A DNA stretch of 64,000 bases from Aequoribacter sp049615385 (GTDB taxonomy: Bacteria > Pseudomonadota > Gammaproteobacteria > Pseudomonadales > Halieaceae), in assembly GCF_049615385.1 (NCBI RefSeq), contig NZ_JBMZFL010000012.1; one strand, given 5' to 3'. The position numbers and the translations under genes were made by a program. This document shows positions 1 to 8,241 of the stretch, in pieces (the stretch's first letter is position 1; the number at the start of each line of letters is the position of its first letter). The notes beneath the pieces were generated by a model. The model saw only the letters and a program-made list of their open reading frames with translations. It had not been told where the DNA came from and did not search any database.

Positions 1-1536
1 ATGGATGCCGCTGGGGCAATCGAACTGCTCATGCCTGTCGTTCAACCGGCCGAATTATGGCAGGAGTCTGGCCGCTGGGCGCAATATGGCCCCGAACTAC
101 TCCGCATGCACGACCGACATACGCGTGAGTTTTGCCTAGGCCCCACCCACGAAGAGGTGATTACCGACATTGCCCGAAACGAACTCTCGAGCTACAAGCA
201 ATTGCCGCTAAATTTTTACCAAATCCAAACCAAATTTCGAGACGAAATCCGCCCCCGCTTCGGTGTAATGCGAGCACGCGAATTCACTATGAAAGACGCC
301 TATTCGTTCCACATCGACCAGGCGTCACTGGAAGAGACTTACTGGGTCATGCATCGCGCGTACAGCAATGTATTCGATCGTTTGGGTTTAATGTACCGCC
401 CGGTAGAAGCCGACACAGGGAGCATTGGCGGCAGCCACTCGCACGAGTTTCATGTGCTTGCTGACTCGGGTGAAGACGACATCGCGTTTAGCAACGAAAG
501 CGATTTTGCTGCCAATGTAGAGCTTGCGGAGGCAGTAGCACCCAATATTGAACGGTCCGCACCCAGCCAGCCCATGACTGAGCTTCATACCCCGGGAGTC
601 AAAACGATTGAGGACCTTGCGACGACGCAAGGGATCGACCCAGCACAAAGCGTCAAAACGTTAATAGTCGCCGGAGCACAAGAAGGCGACTGGATTGCAC
701 TAGTCGTGCGCGGCGACCATCGTTTAAACGAGATCAAAGCTGAAAAGCTACCCCAAGTAGCGTCACCATTAAAAATGGCTGAGGAACAAGACGCGATTAA
801 AGTGTGTGGCGCGGGTTTTGGTTCTATTGGTCCGGTTGGCCTGTCTATACCCGTTGTAGTCGACCGCGCCGCGGCGGTGCTGGCTGATTTCGCCTGCGGC
901 GCCAACAAGCCCGATTATCACCTAACCGGCGTGAATTGGGAGCGCGATGTCACCGCCGCCCTTATCGCTGACTTACGTGAAGTCGTCGAAGGCGACCCCA
1001 GCCCCGACGGGAAAGGGATCCTTGAGATTAAGCGCGGCATTGAAGTCGGGCACATTTTCCAACTCGGACAAAAATACTCCGAAGCCATGAATGCTCAGGT
1101 TTTGGACGCCAACGGCAAAGCGCAAACCCTGTCGATGGGTTGCTACGGCATTGGTATTAGCCGAATTGTTGCCGCCGCTATCGAACAAAACCATGACGAC
1201 AAAGGCATCATTTGGCCCGATGCAATGGCCCCATATCAAGTCGCCATCGTACCTTTGAACATGCAAAAGTCAGAGGCCGTTGCTCAAGCTGCCGAAACTT
1301 TATACGCCCAGCTCACAGACGCGGGGATTGAAGTGCTGCTAGATGATCGCAACGAGCGCCCCGGCATCAAGTTCGCTGACATGGAGCTGATAGGTATTCC
1401 ACATCGCATTGTGATTGGAGACCGATCGCTGGCCGAAGGGCAATTGGAGTATAAGCATCGCGCTGCCCCTGACTCCGAGAACATTGCGGTGACAGATACG
1501 CTTATCTTGTTAAAAAGCAAGCTTGGCCTCGCTTAA
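1..1536 (+). CDS. proS: Prolyl-tRNA synthetase, 5' end outside window
   Basis: Class II aminoacyl-tRNA synthetase that charges tRNA-Pro in the cytoplasm. The visible 511 residues align with the bacterial-type enzyme from about residue 62 of the roughly 572-residue E. coli protein, so about 61 N-terminal residues lie before base 1 and the ATG at base 1 is an internal Met. Class II motif 2 is seen near residues 79-103 (RDEIRPRFGVMRAREF), and motif 3 near residues 375-395 (GCYGIGISRIVAAAIEQ). Between them, about 200-330, is the YbaK-like editing domain that hydrolyses Ala-tRNA-Pro. The C-terminal anticodon-binding domain runs from about 410 to the end. The LuxR gene follows 21 bp downstream on the same strand. 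Confidence 0.97.
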   Translation: MDAAGAIELLMPVVQPAELWQESGRWAQYGPELLRMHDRHTREFCLGPTHEEVITDIARNELSSYKQLPLNFYQIQTKFRDEIRPRFGVMRAREFTMKDAYSFHIDQASLEETYWVMHRAYSNVFDRLGLMYRPVEADTGSIGGSHSHEFHVLADSGEDDIAFSNESDFAANVELAEAVAPNIERSAPSQPMTELHTPGVKTIEDLATTQGIDPAQSVKTLIVAGAQEGDWIALVVRGDHRLNEIKAEKLPQVASPLKMAEEQDAIKVCGAGFGSIGPVGLSIPVVVDRAAAVLADFACGANKPDYHLTGVNWERDVTAALIADLREVVEGDPSPDGKGILEIKRGIEVGHIFQLGQKYSEAMNAQVLDANGKAQTLSMGCYGIGISRIVAAAIEQNHDDKGIIWPDAMAPYQVAIVPLNMQKSEAVAQAAETLYAQLTDAGIEVLLDDRNERPGIKFADMELIGIPHRIVIGDRSLAEGQLEYKHRAAPDSENIAVTDTLILLKSKLGLA

Positions 1537-1557
1537 ACGACCCTTTGGGGAGCACGC

Positions 1558-2391
1558 ATGGACTTATCAACCATAACGCGCTGGAACACAGCGCTGGCAC
1601 TGACAGTCGACGCACAGGGCAGCGCCGAATTCTTTCCTGCCTTAATTACAGCGCTGCGCGAGATGCTTCCTTTGTCTTACCCACAAGTTTGGTTATACCA
1701 CAGAGACCTGCCGCCCCAAGTGGTCTATCACGATATCCCAAAGCATGCGATCCCTTCGCAAATCGACGAGTATTTAGAGGGCCCGTACCGAGAGGACCCC
1801 TTTTATCAGGTCTCGATGGATAACCCTAAAGGCTCGATTTATCGCCTGGGTCGCATCAGCGGAAATCTAAAAGACAGCGTTTACTACCAGACCTATTACG
1901 GTGATACCGGCACCGTGGACGAGTTGGTGTTTTTAAGCAAGCTCGATGACGGTAGCGTAATCAACTTAAGCATCATGCGGTTACCAAAACAAGGTGAGTT
2001 TGCTGATAGTGAGTACCAACTTCTGTATTCTCTCGCGCCCACGATTTCGGCCTTAATTCGAGCCCATGCCAGAAACCAACAGTTCGCAATCGACTACCTG
2101 ATTCAGCCCGGTATTGACTATCAGGTCGACCAAGCTTTTAAGACCTTTGGCAGCTCGTTATTGTCAGCGCGCGAGCACGAGGTACTCGAACTCATGCTGA
2201 AGGGCTATAGCGCTGAGGTGGGCGCTGAACGACTCAGCATCGCGCTGGAAACCTATCGAAGGCACCGCAAAAATTTGTACAAAAAACTCGACATTAACTC
2301 CCAAGCAGATTTATTTAGCCTGTTTATTGCTTCTTTATCGTGCGTAGGCGAGGCAAAAGGTGAAGACCCTCTTTCTATTTATATGGCCTAG
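1558..2391 (+). CDS. LuxR-family transcriptional regulator
   Basis: Probable DNA-binding regulator of 277 residues. The C-terminal LuxR/GerE helix-turn-helix is clear at about 201-262 (LLSAREHEVLELMLKGYSAE, then an ETYRRHRKNLYKKLDI recognition region). The first 200 residues form an unassigned sensor-like region. It does not look like a classical acyl-homoserine-lactone domain, nor like a receiver domain, because no phospho-Asp motif is visible. A GGGGAG ribosome-binding site precedes the ATG. The next gene, 121 bp downstream, is a gamma-glutamylpolyamine synthetase-like enzyme; such regulators are commonly found beside these genes, so control of amine catabolism is the best guess. The ligand is unknown. 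Confidence 0.85.
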   Translation: MDLSTITRWNTALALTVDAQGSAEFFPALITALREMLPLSYPQVWLYHRDLPPQVVYHDIPKHAIPSQIDEYLEGPYREDPFYQVSMDNPKGSIYRLGRISGNLKDSVYYQTYYGDTGTVDELVFLSKLDDGSVINLSIMRLPKQGEFADSEYQLLYSLAPTISALIRAHARNQQFAIDYLIQPGIDYQVDQAFKTFGSSLLSAREHEVLELMLKGYSAEVGAERLSIALETYRRHRKNLYKKLDINSQADLFSLFIASLSCVGEAKGEDPLSIYMA

Positions 2392-2444
2392 ATGCGTCGT
2401 GCAGAAAGTCGATACCTCCCCAGTAAAATCAAACTAACCCACGC

Positions 2445-2459
2445 AGGGCAATTGTCCCT
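2445..2459. promoter_or_regulatory. Imperfect dyad before the glutamine-synthetase-like gene
   Basis: AGGGCAATTGTCCCT is a near-palindrome (AGGG/CCCT arms around CAATTG) in the 121-bp gap between the LuxR gene and the glutamine-synthetase-like gene, 53 bp before the latter's ATG. It could be an operator for the neighbouring LuxR protein, but there is no second copy in the gap to support this. Confidence 0.25.
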
Positions 2460-2512
2460 ATACGATTCACCTAGCTCTGCTGAGACACTATCGTTTTGCA
2501 GAAATTTTAGGC

Positions 2513-3853
2513 ATGACCATAGAGACCGAGTGGTTTTTAAAAACCTACCCCAACATCACAACCATTGAAGCAATTATGCCCGACTGCAACGGCATCATGC
2601 GAGGCAAATGGGTGCCTGTTGAGAAGCTCGGCAAACTGTTTAGTGGCGATGCGAAGCTGCCCAAATCAGCCTTAAATTTGGACGTTTGGGGGCGTGACGT
2701 CGAAGAGCTCGTGTTCGAATCAGGCGATGAAGACGGTTTGTGTGCAGCGGTTGAGGGCTCACTTCAAGCGACGCCTTGGTCACCTGGTGAGCGCTACGGC
2801 GAGTGCCAACTGACCATGCTAAATCAAGACGGTTCACCCTACATGGGAGACCCTCGGCAAGTACTGCAAGCCATCGTCAAAAAATACCACGCGCAGGGCT
2901 GGCATCCTGTAGTCGCTGGCGAGCTGGAATTTAGTTTGGTGACGCTTAATCACCAACGCCCGGTCCACACCAGTAAAACATTACCGGGCGAACTCCCCAT
3001 CGGCGGCAATCTGTACGGAACCGATTCGCTGCTCGAACACGAAGCTCTTCTCGATGATATTCGCCAAGCCTGCCAGATTCAGTCACTGCCGTTTGATGGC
3101 GTCGTAAAAGAATCGGCACCATCGCAGTACGAAATCAACATGCGGCATCATTCCGACCCTTTATTGGCAGCGCGTCAGATCCTGCAAATGCGGCGCTTAG
3201 TTAAGGGCGTAGCGAGCAAGCACGGCTTTGTTGCAACCTTCATGCCCAAGCCTTTCATCGGCGAATCCGGTAACGGCATGCACATTCACATGAGCCTTTT
3301 AGATAACGATGACCGCAATTTATTTGATAATGGCCAAGAACAAGGATCCGAACTTTTGCAACACGCCATTGCGGGCATGTTGAAGCACATGCGCGATTGC
3401 ACCCTAATCTTTGCACCTCACATCAACAGTTATCGGCGCTTGGAGCCCGGCGTTCACGCCCCAACCTACCCGGCCTGGGGCTACGAAAACCGCACGGTCG
3501 CATTGCGTGTTCCAACCGGCGCAACTAAATCGAGACGCATCGAACATCGCGTGGCAGGGGCCGAAGCAAATCCCTACTTAGTCATGGCCGCCGTGCTTGC
3601 GGCCGCTTGGGATGGTTTGACCAACAAACTCACCGCGCCTCCCCCGATAACGGGTGATGGTTATGCACAGACCATCGACCCATTACCTATTCACATTCAC
3701 GAGGCGGTCGAGATCTTTTCTGCGTCGAGCTTTATCGCTGAAGGCCTTAGTCCCGAGTTACGGCGCCACCTTGCCCTGACAAAAGAACAAGAAATTTTAG
3801 AATTTCGGCGCTATATTAGTACTATGGAGTATCAAACTTACCTGCAATACTGA
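2513..3853 (+). CDS. Glutamine synthetase family protein, gamma-glutamylpolyamine synthetase-like
   Basis: ATP-dependent ligase of the glutamine synthetase fold, 446 residues. Metal and substrate elements are visible: the Glu pair in GELEF (137, 139), ESAPSQYEINM (200-210), GNGMHIHMS (253-261), YRRLEPGVHAP (about 327-337) and the Arg-rich active site with RIEHRVAGAEANPY (about 362-375). The size and the N-terminal start IMPDCNGIMRGK fit the PuuA/GlnA3 group, which joins glutamate to putrescine or other amines, rather than the ~470-residue ammonia-assimilating GlnA with its adenylylation Tyr loop. Neighbours: LuxR regulator upstream, secreted hydrolase 4 bp downstream. Other puu-type catabolic genes are not in the window, so the exact amine is unknown. 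Confidence 0.85.
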   Translation: MTIETEWFLKTYPNITTIEAIMPDCNGIMRGKWVPVEKLGKLFSGDAKLPKSALNLDVWGRDVEELVFESGDEDGLCAAVEGSLQATPWSPGERYGECQLTMLNQDGSPYMGDPRQVLQAIVKKYHAQGWHPVVAGELEFSLVTLNHQRPVHTSKTLPGELPIGGNLYGTDSLLEHEALLDDIRQACQIQSLPFDGVVKESAPSQYEINMRHHSDPLLAARQILQMRRLVKGVASKHGFVATFMPKPFIGESGNGMHIHMSLLDNDDRNLFDNGQEQGSELLQHAIAGMLKHMRDCTLIFAPHINSYRRLEPGVHAPTYPAWGYENRTVALRVPTGATKSRRIEHRVAGAEANPYLVMAAVLAAAWDGLTNKLTAPPPITGDGYAQTIDPLPIHIHEAVEIFSASSFIAEGLSPELRRHLALTKEQEILEFRRYISTMEYQTYLQY

Positions 3854-3857
3854 TGCT

Positions 3858-4724
3858 ATGAAACTATCGCACATCACTCTATGCGTGCTGCTGGCGATTA
3901 CAGCCAAAAGCTATGCTATCGAGGCGACCACGCCTGCAAGCTGCCGGCAGCAACTGTATCAGCTAACCGAGTACGGAAGTCCAGACAAAACGAAGGCGCC
4001 CGAGCCACTCATGTTGCTCGTGTGGAACGTTCAAAAATTTGCAGACCCCTCCGCACTCGCGTGGTTGGAAGAAAGGTCTGCGCAAATCATTATGACTCAA
4101 GAGTCGATCGCCTCTATTCAACGGGATTTCGCCGAGAACCTGAATGCGACCGATACTTTTTCACCCGGCTATCGTACCTTTGACAACGAGACCTCAGGCG
4201 TAGGCATCGTCACCACCCTCGAGACACTAATGAGTTGCGCTTGGCAACACGAAGAACCGTGGTTACTTACCCCAAAAGCCACCTTGGTCAGTGCTCTGCG
4301 AACCGCCAACCAGATCTTACTCGCGGTGAACCTTCATGCCATAAATTTCAGCCTTGGCACGCAAGAATTGCAGGAACAACTGGATGCAATCTCTAAGGTG
4401 ATCGATCAGTACACTGGGCCTATCGTGGTCGCAGGCGATTTCAACACATGGTCTAAGGCCCGAACCGAAATCCTGCAGCGATTCATACAACGGCACGAAT
4501 TAACCGCAACCAACTTTGACCCCGACTACCGCGTGCGACCATTTTCATACCCTCTGGACCACATACTCACAAAAAATTTGGAGGTACTCACAGCACAATC
4601 TGAGCACAGCGAACTCTCTGATCATACCCCCTTGATGATGACGATCCGCACATCCCAGGCCGCGAGCCCCGAATTGGCTTTTCGCCGCCCAACGGAAATC
4701 GAAAGACCTTTACCAAAAAGATAG
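3858..4724 (+). CDS. Secreted endonuclease/exonuclease/phosphatase family protein
   Basis: Metal-dependent phosphoesterase fold (EEP superfamily), 288 residues. It has a Sec signal peptide, about residues 1-20, ending SYA. EEP motifs appear in order: WNVQKF (56-61, metal Asn), TQES (80-83, metal Glu), NLHAINF (158-164), GDFNTWSKARTE (193-204), DHIL (234-237) and SDHTP (254-258, catalytic His pair). The substrate could be nucleic acid, a lipid headgroup or a sugar phosphate; the sequence does not decide. It starts 4 bp after the glutamine-synthetase-like gene, so it is probably co-transcribed, but the shared purpose is not obvious. A periplasmic location follows from the signal peptide. Confidence 0.85.
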   Translation: MKLSHITLCVLLAITAKSYAIEATTPASCRQQLYQLTEYGSPDKTKAPEPLMLLVWNVQKFADPSALAWLEERSAQIIMTQESIASIQRDFAENLNATDTFSPGYRTFDNETSGVGIVTTLETLMSCAWQHEEPWLLTPKATLVSALRTANQILLAVNLHAINFSLGTQELQEQLDAISKVIDQYTGPIVVAGDFNTWSKARTEILQRFIQRHELTATNFDPDYRVRPFSYPLDHILTKNLEVLTAQSEHSELSDHTPLMMTIRTSQAASPELAFRRPTEIERPLPKR

Positions 4725-4768
4725 GTACACTTTTACGCTCAATGCAAGACAAGAGCACTAATCGATCT

Positions 4769-5932
4769 ATGAGTGATAAACCCCAAATACGCCCCCTAAT
4801 GGTCATGCTGTTTATAGGCCTCCCCATCCTCGCTGTAATTATCACCCCCTTGTGGGCCTGGTATGCGGGCTTTACTGGCACGCAGTGGCTAATTGCTCTG
4901 GCGTTTCTGTATCTTAACGGCCTAGGAATTACCGCAGGCTACCATCGACTTTGGGCCCATAAAGCCTACCAAGCACATCCAGTTGTGAGATTTTGGTTTG
5001 CCGTATGGGGCGCAGGTGCCTTACAAAACAGCGTGTTCGTGTGGGCATCGGATCATCGCCGTCACCATCGTCATGTCGACGATAATGACCATGACCCCTA
5101 CTCTGCAGGCAGAGGTCTTTGGTTTAGCCACATCGGCTGGATGCTGAGAGATCACACCACCAACACAGAGGACTTTTCGAACATCAAAGACCTTCTGCAA
5201 GACCCTATCTTACAGTGGCAACACAAGCACTATGTAGCCATTACAGCGTTCATGAATATCGCGCTGCCCATCGGTATTGGTGTGTTACTAGGCGATATCA
5301 TGGGAACGCTAATAAGCGTTGGCTTAGTGCGTCTAGTGGTTAATCATAACGTCACCTTTTTTATAAATTCGCTCGCTCATTACTGGGGTACACGGCCCTA
5401 TACTGAGGCCAACAGCGCTCGCGACAATGGCTTTTTGGCGTTTTTGACCTACGGCGAGGGCTACCACAACTATCACCACATTTTCCAAACTGACTATCGA
5501 AACGGCATCCGTTGGTGGCAATGGGACCCAACCAAATGGCTGATTTTTGGCTTAAGCAAGGTGGGATTGTGTTGGAATTTGGTGCGCGTTGACAACTTCA
5601 AAATTCAACGCGCCATCATGGATACCACGTTTGAGCGAGCTCGGCGCCAATTAGAGCAACACGATAACTGGCCGCTCCGAGAAATGCTGGAGCATGAGTA
5701 CGCCGCATTCTCCGAATCCGTCAGACAATGGCGGGAACTGCAGTCTCAACGCTATGAAAAACACAAAGAGGCACTCGGCGAGGTGTGGACGCAACGTCGA
5801 GCTCAACTCCAACAGCGATGGGAACAGACTCAACTGCGCGACCAACTCAAACTACTGGAACTTAATCTTCGCAACCAGCACCGCCGCGTGCAGTTATTAC
5901 TCGAGCAATCTCAATCTTTAGCAGCTGCTTAA
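4769..5932 (+). CDS. Membrane fatty acid desaturase (delta-9 type) with helical C-terminal tail
   Basis: Oxygen-dependent di-iron desaturase. The three histidine boxes are present (numbering from an alternative upstream ATG at 4742): HRLWAH (68-73), HRRHH (105-109) and HNYHH (242-246), between four or more hydrophobic segments. This is the acyl-CoA/phospholipid delta-9 desaturase pattern. I prefer ATG 4769, which lies just before MSDKPQIR and has a weak AAGAG site; ATG 4742 has no ribosome-binding site. From about residue 289 the protein continues for over 100 residues as a charged, Gln/Arg/Glu-rich helix, probably a coiled coil, which is not part of the catalytic core. It complements the anaerobic FabA/FabB route found elsewhere in the window. 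Confidence 0.92.
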   Translation: MSDKPQIRPLMVMLFIGLPILAVIITPLWAWYAGFTGTQWLIALAFLYLNGLGITAGYHRLWAHKAYQAHPVVRFWFAVWGAGALQNSVFVWASDHRRHHRHVDDNDHDPYSAGRGLWFSHIGWMLRDHTTNTEDFSNIKDLLQDPILQWQHKHYVAITAFMNIALPIGIGVLLGDIMGTLISVGLVRLVVNHNVTFFINSLAHYWGTRPYTEANSARDNGFLAFLTYGEGYHNYHHIFQTDYRNGIRWWQWDPTKWLIFGLSKVGLCWNLVRVDNFKIQRAIMDTTFERARRQLEQHDNWPLREMLEHEYAAFSESVRQWRELQSQRYEKHKEALGEVWTQRRAQLQQRWEQTQLRDQLKLLELNLRNQHRRVQLLLEQSQSLAAA

Positions 5933-5953
5933 GCGTAGCGAACAGGAGGTGAT

Positions 5954-6436
5954 ATGACGATTTACGACTATACAGTTCAGGACATGCAGGGTCAGGAAGT
6001 CGCACTTGAGCGATACCGTGGCAAGGCGTTGCTGATTACCAACACCGCGAGCAAGTGTGGCTTTACACCTCAGTTCGAGGGTCTGGAGTCTTTGTACCAG
6101 AAGTACCAAGAACGAGGTTTAGTGATTTTGGGGTTTCCGTGTAACCAATTTGGCGGTCAAGACCCGGGGAACAACGATCAGATTTTAGATTTCTGCGTCA
6201 AAAATTATGGCGTTAGCTTTCCCATGCATCAAAAAATTGACGTGAATGGCTCTGGTGCGCACCCATTATTCGATTATCTAAAAAAAGAAGCTAAGGGCGC
6301 TCTTGGCACCAGCAGAATCAAATGGAACTTCACCAAGTTTTTGATCGGGCGTAACGGTGAAGTCTTGGGCCGTTATGCGCCGTTAACCAAGCCCGAAGCG
6401 CTGGAGCAGGATATTGAAAAAGCCCTAGCAAGCTAG
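5954..6436 (+). CDS. Glutathione peroxidase family thiol peroxidase
   Basis: Reduces hydrogen and lipid peroxides. The catalytic tetrad of the GPx family is visible in 160 residues: peroxidatic Cys35 (NTASKCGFTPQ), Gln69 (FGGQDPG), and Trp124/Asn125 (KWNF). Cys63 lies in FPCNQF, and Cys81 lies 46 residues after Cys35, the spacing of the resolving Cys in 2-Cys enzymes such as yeast Gpx3. Thioredoxin is therefore the likelier reductant than glutathione (inference). A very strong AGGAGGTGAT Shine-Dalgarno precedes the ATG. It sits 21 bp after the desaturase, which fits protection of unsaturated lipids from peroxidation. The prfC terminator stem overlaps its last codons. Confidence 0.93.
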   Translation: MTIYDYTVQDMQGQEVALERYRGKALLITNTASKCGFTPQFEGLESLYQKYQERGLVILGFPCNQFGGQDPGNNDQILDFCVKNYGVSFPMHQKIDVNGSGAHPLFDYLKKEAKGALGTSRIKWNFTKFLIGRNGEVLGRYAPLTKPEALEQDIEKALAS

Positions 6437-6440
6437 GGCT
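6417..6440 (-). terminator. Intrinsic terminator of prfC, overlapping the end of the GPx gene
   Basis: A perfect 8-bp stem (AGCCCTAG 6421-6428, loop CAAG, CTAGGGCT 6433-6440) is followed on the minus strand by a short T run (6417-6420, extended to five by the last stem base). It lies 11 bp past the prfC stop and includes the GPx stop codon. On the plus strand the T run is missing, so it mainly serves prfC. Confidence 0.6.
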
Positions 6441-6451
6441 GCCAATAGGCT

Positions 6452-8035
6452 TTAATGCTCGCGTGTCGCGCGAAATACGATATCCGGGTAGCGTTCTTGC
6501 ATGAGATTTAAGTTCACACGAGTAGGGGCAAGGTAAGTCAAGTGCCCTCCCCCATCAACGGACAAATGCTCTTCTGCCTTTTTACGAAACTCTTCCAGTT
6601 TCCTCGGGTCCTTCGCGTCTACCCAGCGCGCTGTGTACACGCTGACCGGCTCGTAGATCGCTTCAACTTTGTATTCGTCTTTCAACCGATAAGCAACCAC
6701 GTCAAACTGCAATTGCCCCACGGCGCCGACAATCAAATCAGAGGATCGCAAAGGCGAAAACACCTGGGTCGAGCCCTCCTCAGACAACTGCTGTAAACCT
6801 TTTTGCAGCTGCTTGGCTTTCATCGGGTCTTTCAATCGAATGCGTCGGAAAAGCTCCGGTGCGAAATGAGGAATACCCGTAAACTGCAGCGACTCGCCCG
6901 CCGTAAATGTATCACCCAACTGAATGGTACCGTGGTTGTGCAAACCAATAATGTCGCCCGCGCAGGCCTGTTCAACTAAAACACGGTCACCAGCCTTGAA
7001 GCTCACTGCGTCAGCAATACGGAGTTCCTTGCCCAATCGCACGTGGTGCATTTTCATGCCCTTGGTGTACTGCCCAGAACAAACCCGCAAAAACGCGATA
7101 CGGTCTCGATGTTTTGGATCCATATTTGCCTGGATTTTAAATACAAACCCAGAGAAGTCGGGCTCTTGGGCGGCGACCGTGCGCACTGTCGTCTCTCGGG
7201 CTTGGGGTTCCGGTGCCCACTCTACAAAATCATCGAGCATTTCGCGCACACCAAAGTTAGCAAGTGCGGTGCCAAAGTAAACGGGGCTTAAGCGGCCAGC
7301 CAAAAATTCATCCAGCGAAAATTCGTGGCTCGCGCCTCTAACTAGATCGATCGTATCCACAAAATCGTCGTACTCGTCATCTAACAACGTACGCGCCGCA
7401 TCTGAATCCAACCCCTGAATGCGCTCGTCGGGGTGCAAGGTGTGACCGTGACCCTGTTTAAAGCAGTGGATGGTATCGGTGTATAAATTGTATACGCCCT
7501 TGAAATGACGCCCCATACCGATCGGCCAGTTGATGGGTGCACCCTGAATATCCAGCACCTCCTCAATTTCGTCGAGCAATTCGATAGGGTCTCGAATATC
7601 GCGATCGAGCTTATTCACAAAGCTAAAAATCGGCGTATCGCGCAAGCGGCACACATTCATTAATTTAATGGTGCGATCCTCTACGCCCTTGGCGCCATCA
7701 ATGACCATGAGAGCCGAATCGACCGCTGTCAACGTGCGGTAGGTATCTTCCGAAAAATCCTCGTGTCCCGGCGTATCCAGCAGATTCACCGTGCACTCAT
7801 GATAAGGGAACTGCATCACCGACGAGGTCACTGAAATGCCGCGCTCCTGCTCCATGGTCATCCAATCGGAGGTCGCATGTGGCCCACGCTTACCTTTGAC
7901 CGACCCCGCCACTTGTATTGCGCTACCCAACAGCAGCAGCTTCTCGGTAATGGTAGTCTTACCCGCGTCGGGGTGAGAGATAATCGCGAAAGTTCGTCGA
8001 TTAGAGGCCGAGGCGGGCAGGTAGTTATCAGACAT
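6452..8035 (-). CDS. prfC: Peptide chain release factor 3
   Basis: Translational GTPase that recycles RF1/RF2 from the ribosome after peptide release. The start at 8035 gives 527 residues beginning MSDNYLPASASNRRTF, very close to the 529-residue E. coli protein; a longer frame from 8077 adds 14 unrelated residues. G-domain motifs are clear: SHPDAGKTT (G1), DTPGHEDF (G3) and NKLDRD (G4), followed by the beta-barrel domain 2 and the C-terminal domain. It is a single gene, convergent with the GPx gene and divergent from regB, and has its own terminator. Confidence 0.96.
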   Translation of the reverse strand: MSDNYLPASASNRRTFAIISHPDAGKTTITEKLLLLGSAIQVAGSVKGKRGPHATSDWMTMEQERGISVTSSVMQFPYHECTVNLLDTPGHEDFSEDTYRTLTAVDSALMVIDGAKGVEDRTIKLMNVCRLRDTPIFSFVNKLDRDIRDPIELLDEIEEVLDIQGAPINWPIGMGRHFKGVYNLYTDTIHCFKQGHGHTLHPDERIQGLDSDAARTLLDDEYDDFVDTIDLVRGASHEFSLDEFLAGRLSPVYFGTALANFGVREMLDDFVEWAPEPQARETTVRTVAAQEPDFSGFVFKIQANMDPKHRDRIAFLRVCSGQYTKGMKMHHVRLGKELRIADAVSFKAGDRVLVEQACAGDIIGLHNHGTIQLGDTFTAGESLQFTGIPHFAPELFRRIRLKDPMKAKQLQKGLQQLSEEGSTQVFSPLRSSDLIVGAVGQLQFDVVAYRLKDEYKVEAIYEPVSVYTARWVDAKDPRKLEEFRKKAEEHLSVDGGGHLTYLAPTRVNLNLMQERYPDIVFRATREH

Positions 8036-8215
8036 AGTTAGGGTATCGTCTTGTGGCTGTGCATTTGAGGGGCGCAATTTTCGCCGATGTGAGCCACTTA
8101 CACAACAACCGTTAGCTCGGACCTCTACAATACGCTACTTTCAGGCATTTCAGCGAGCTCCTTTTCCATATGCTCTAAGAGAATAGACACGTAGCGCATT
8201 GCGAGGTTCTATCGG

Positions 8216-8221
8216 TATACT
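8216..8221 (+). promoter_or_regulatory. Possible -10 element of regBA
   Basis: TATACT matches the sigma-70 -10 consensus at 5 of 6 bases and lies 20 bp before the chosen regB ATG at 8242. No good -35 is seen 16-18 bp upstream, so an activator may be needed. Its position argues against the TTG at 8221 as the regB start. Confidence 0.35.
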
Positions 8222-8241
8222 TGACCGCATCGGAGACCAAT

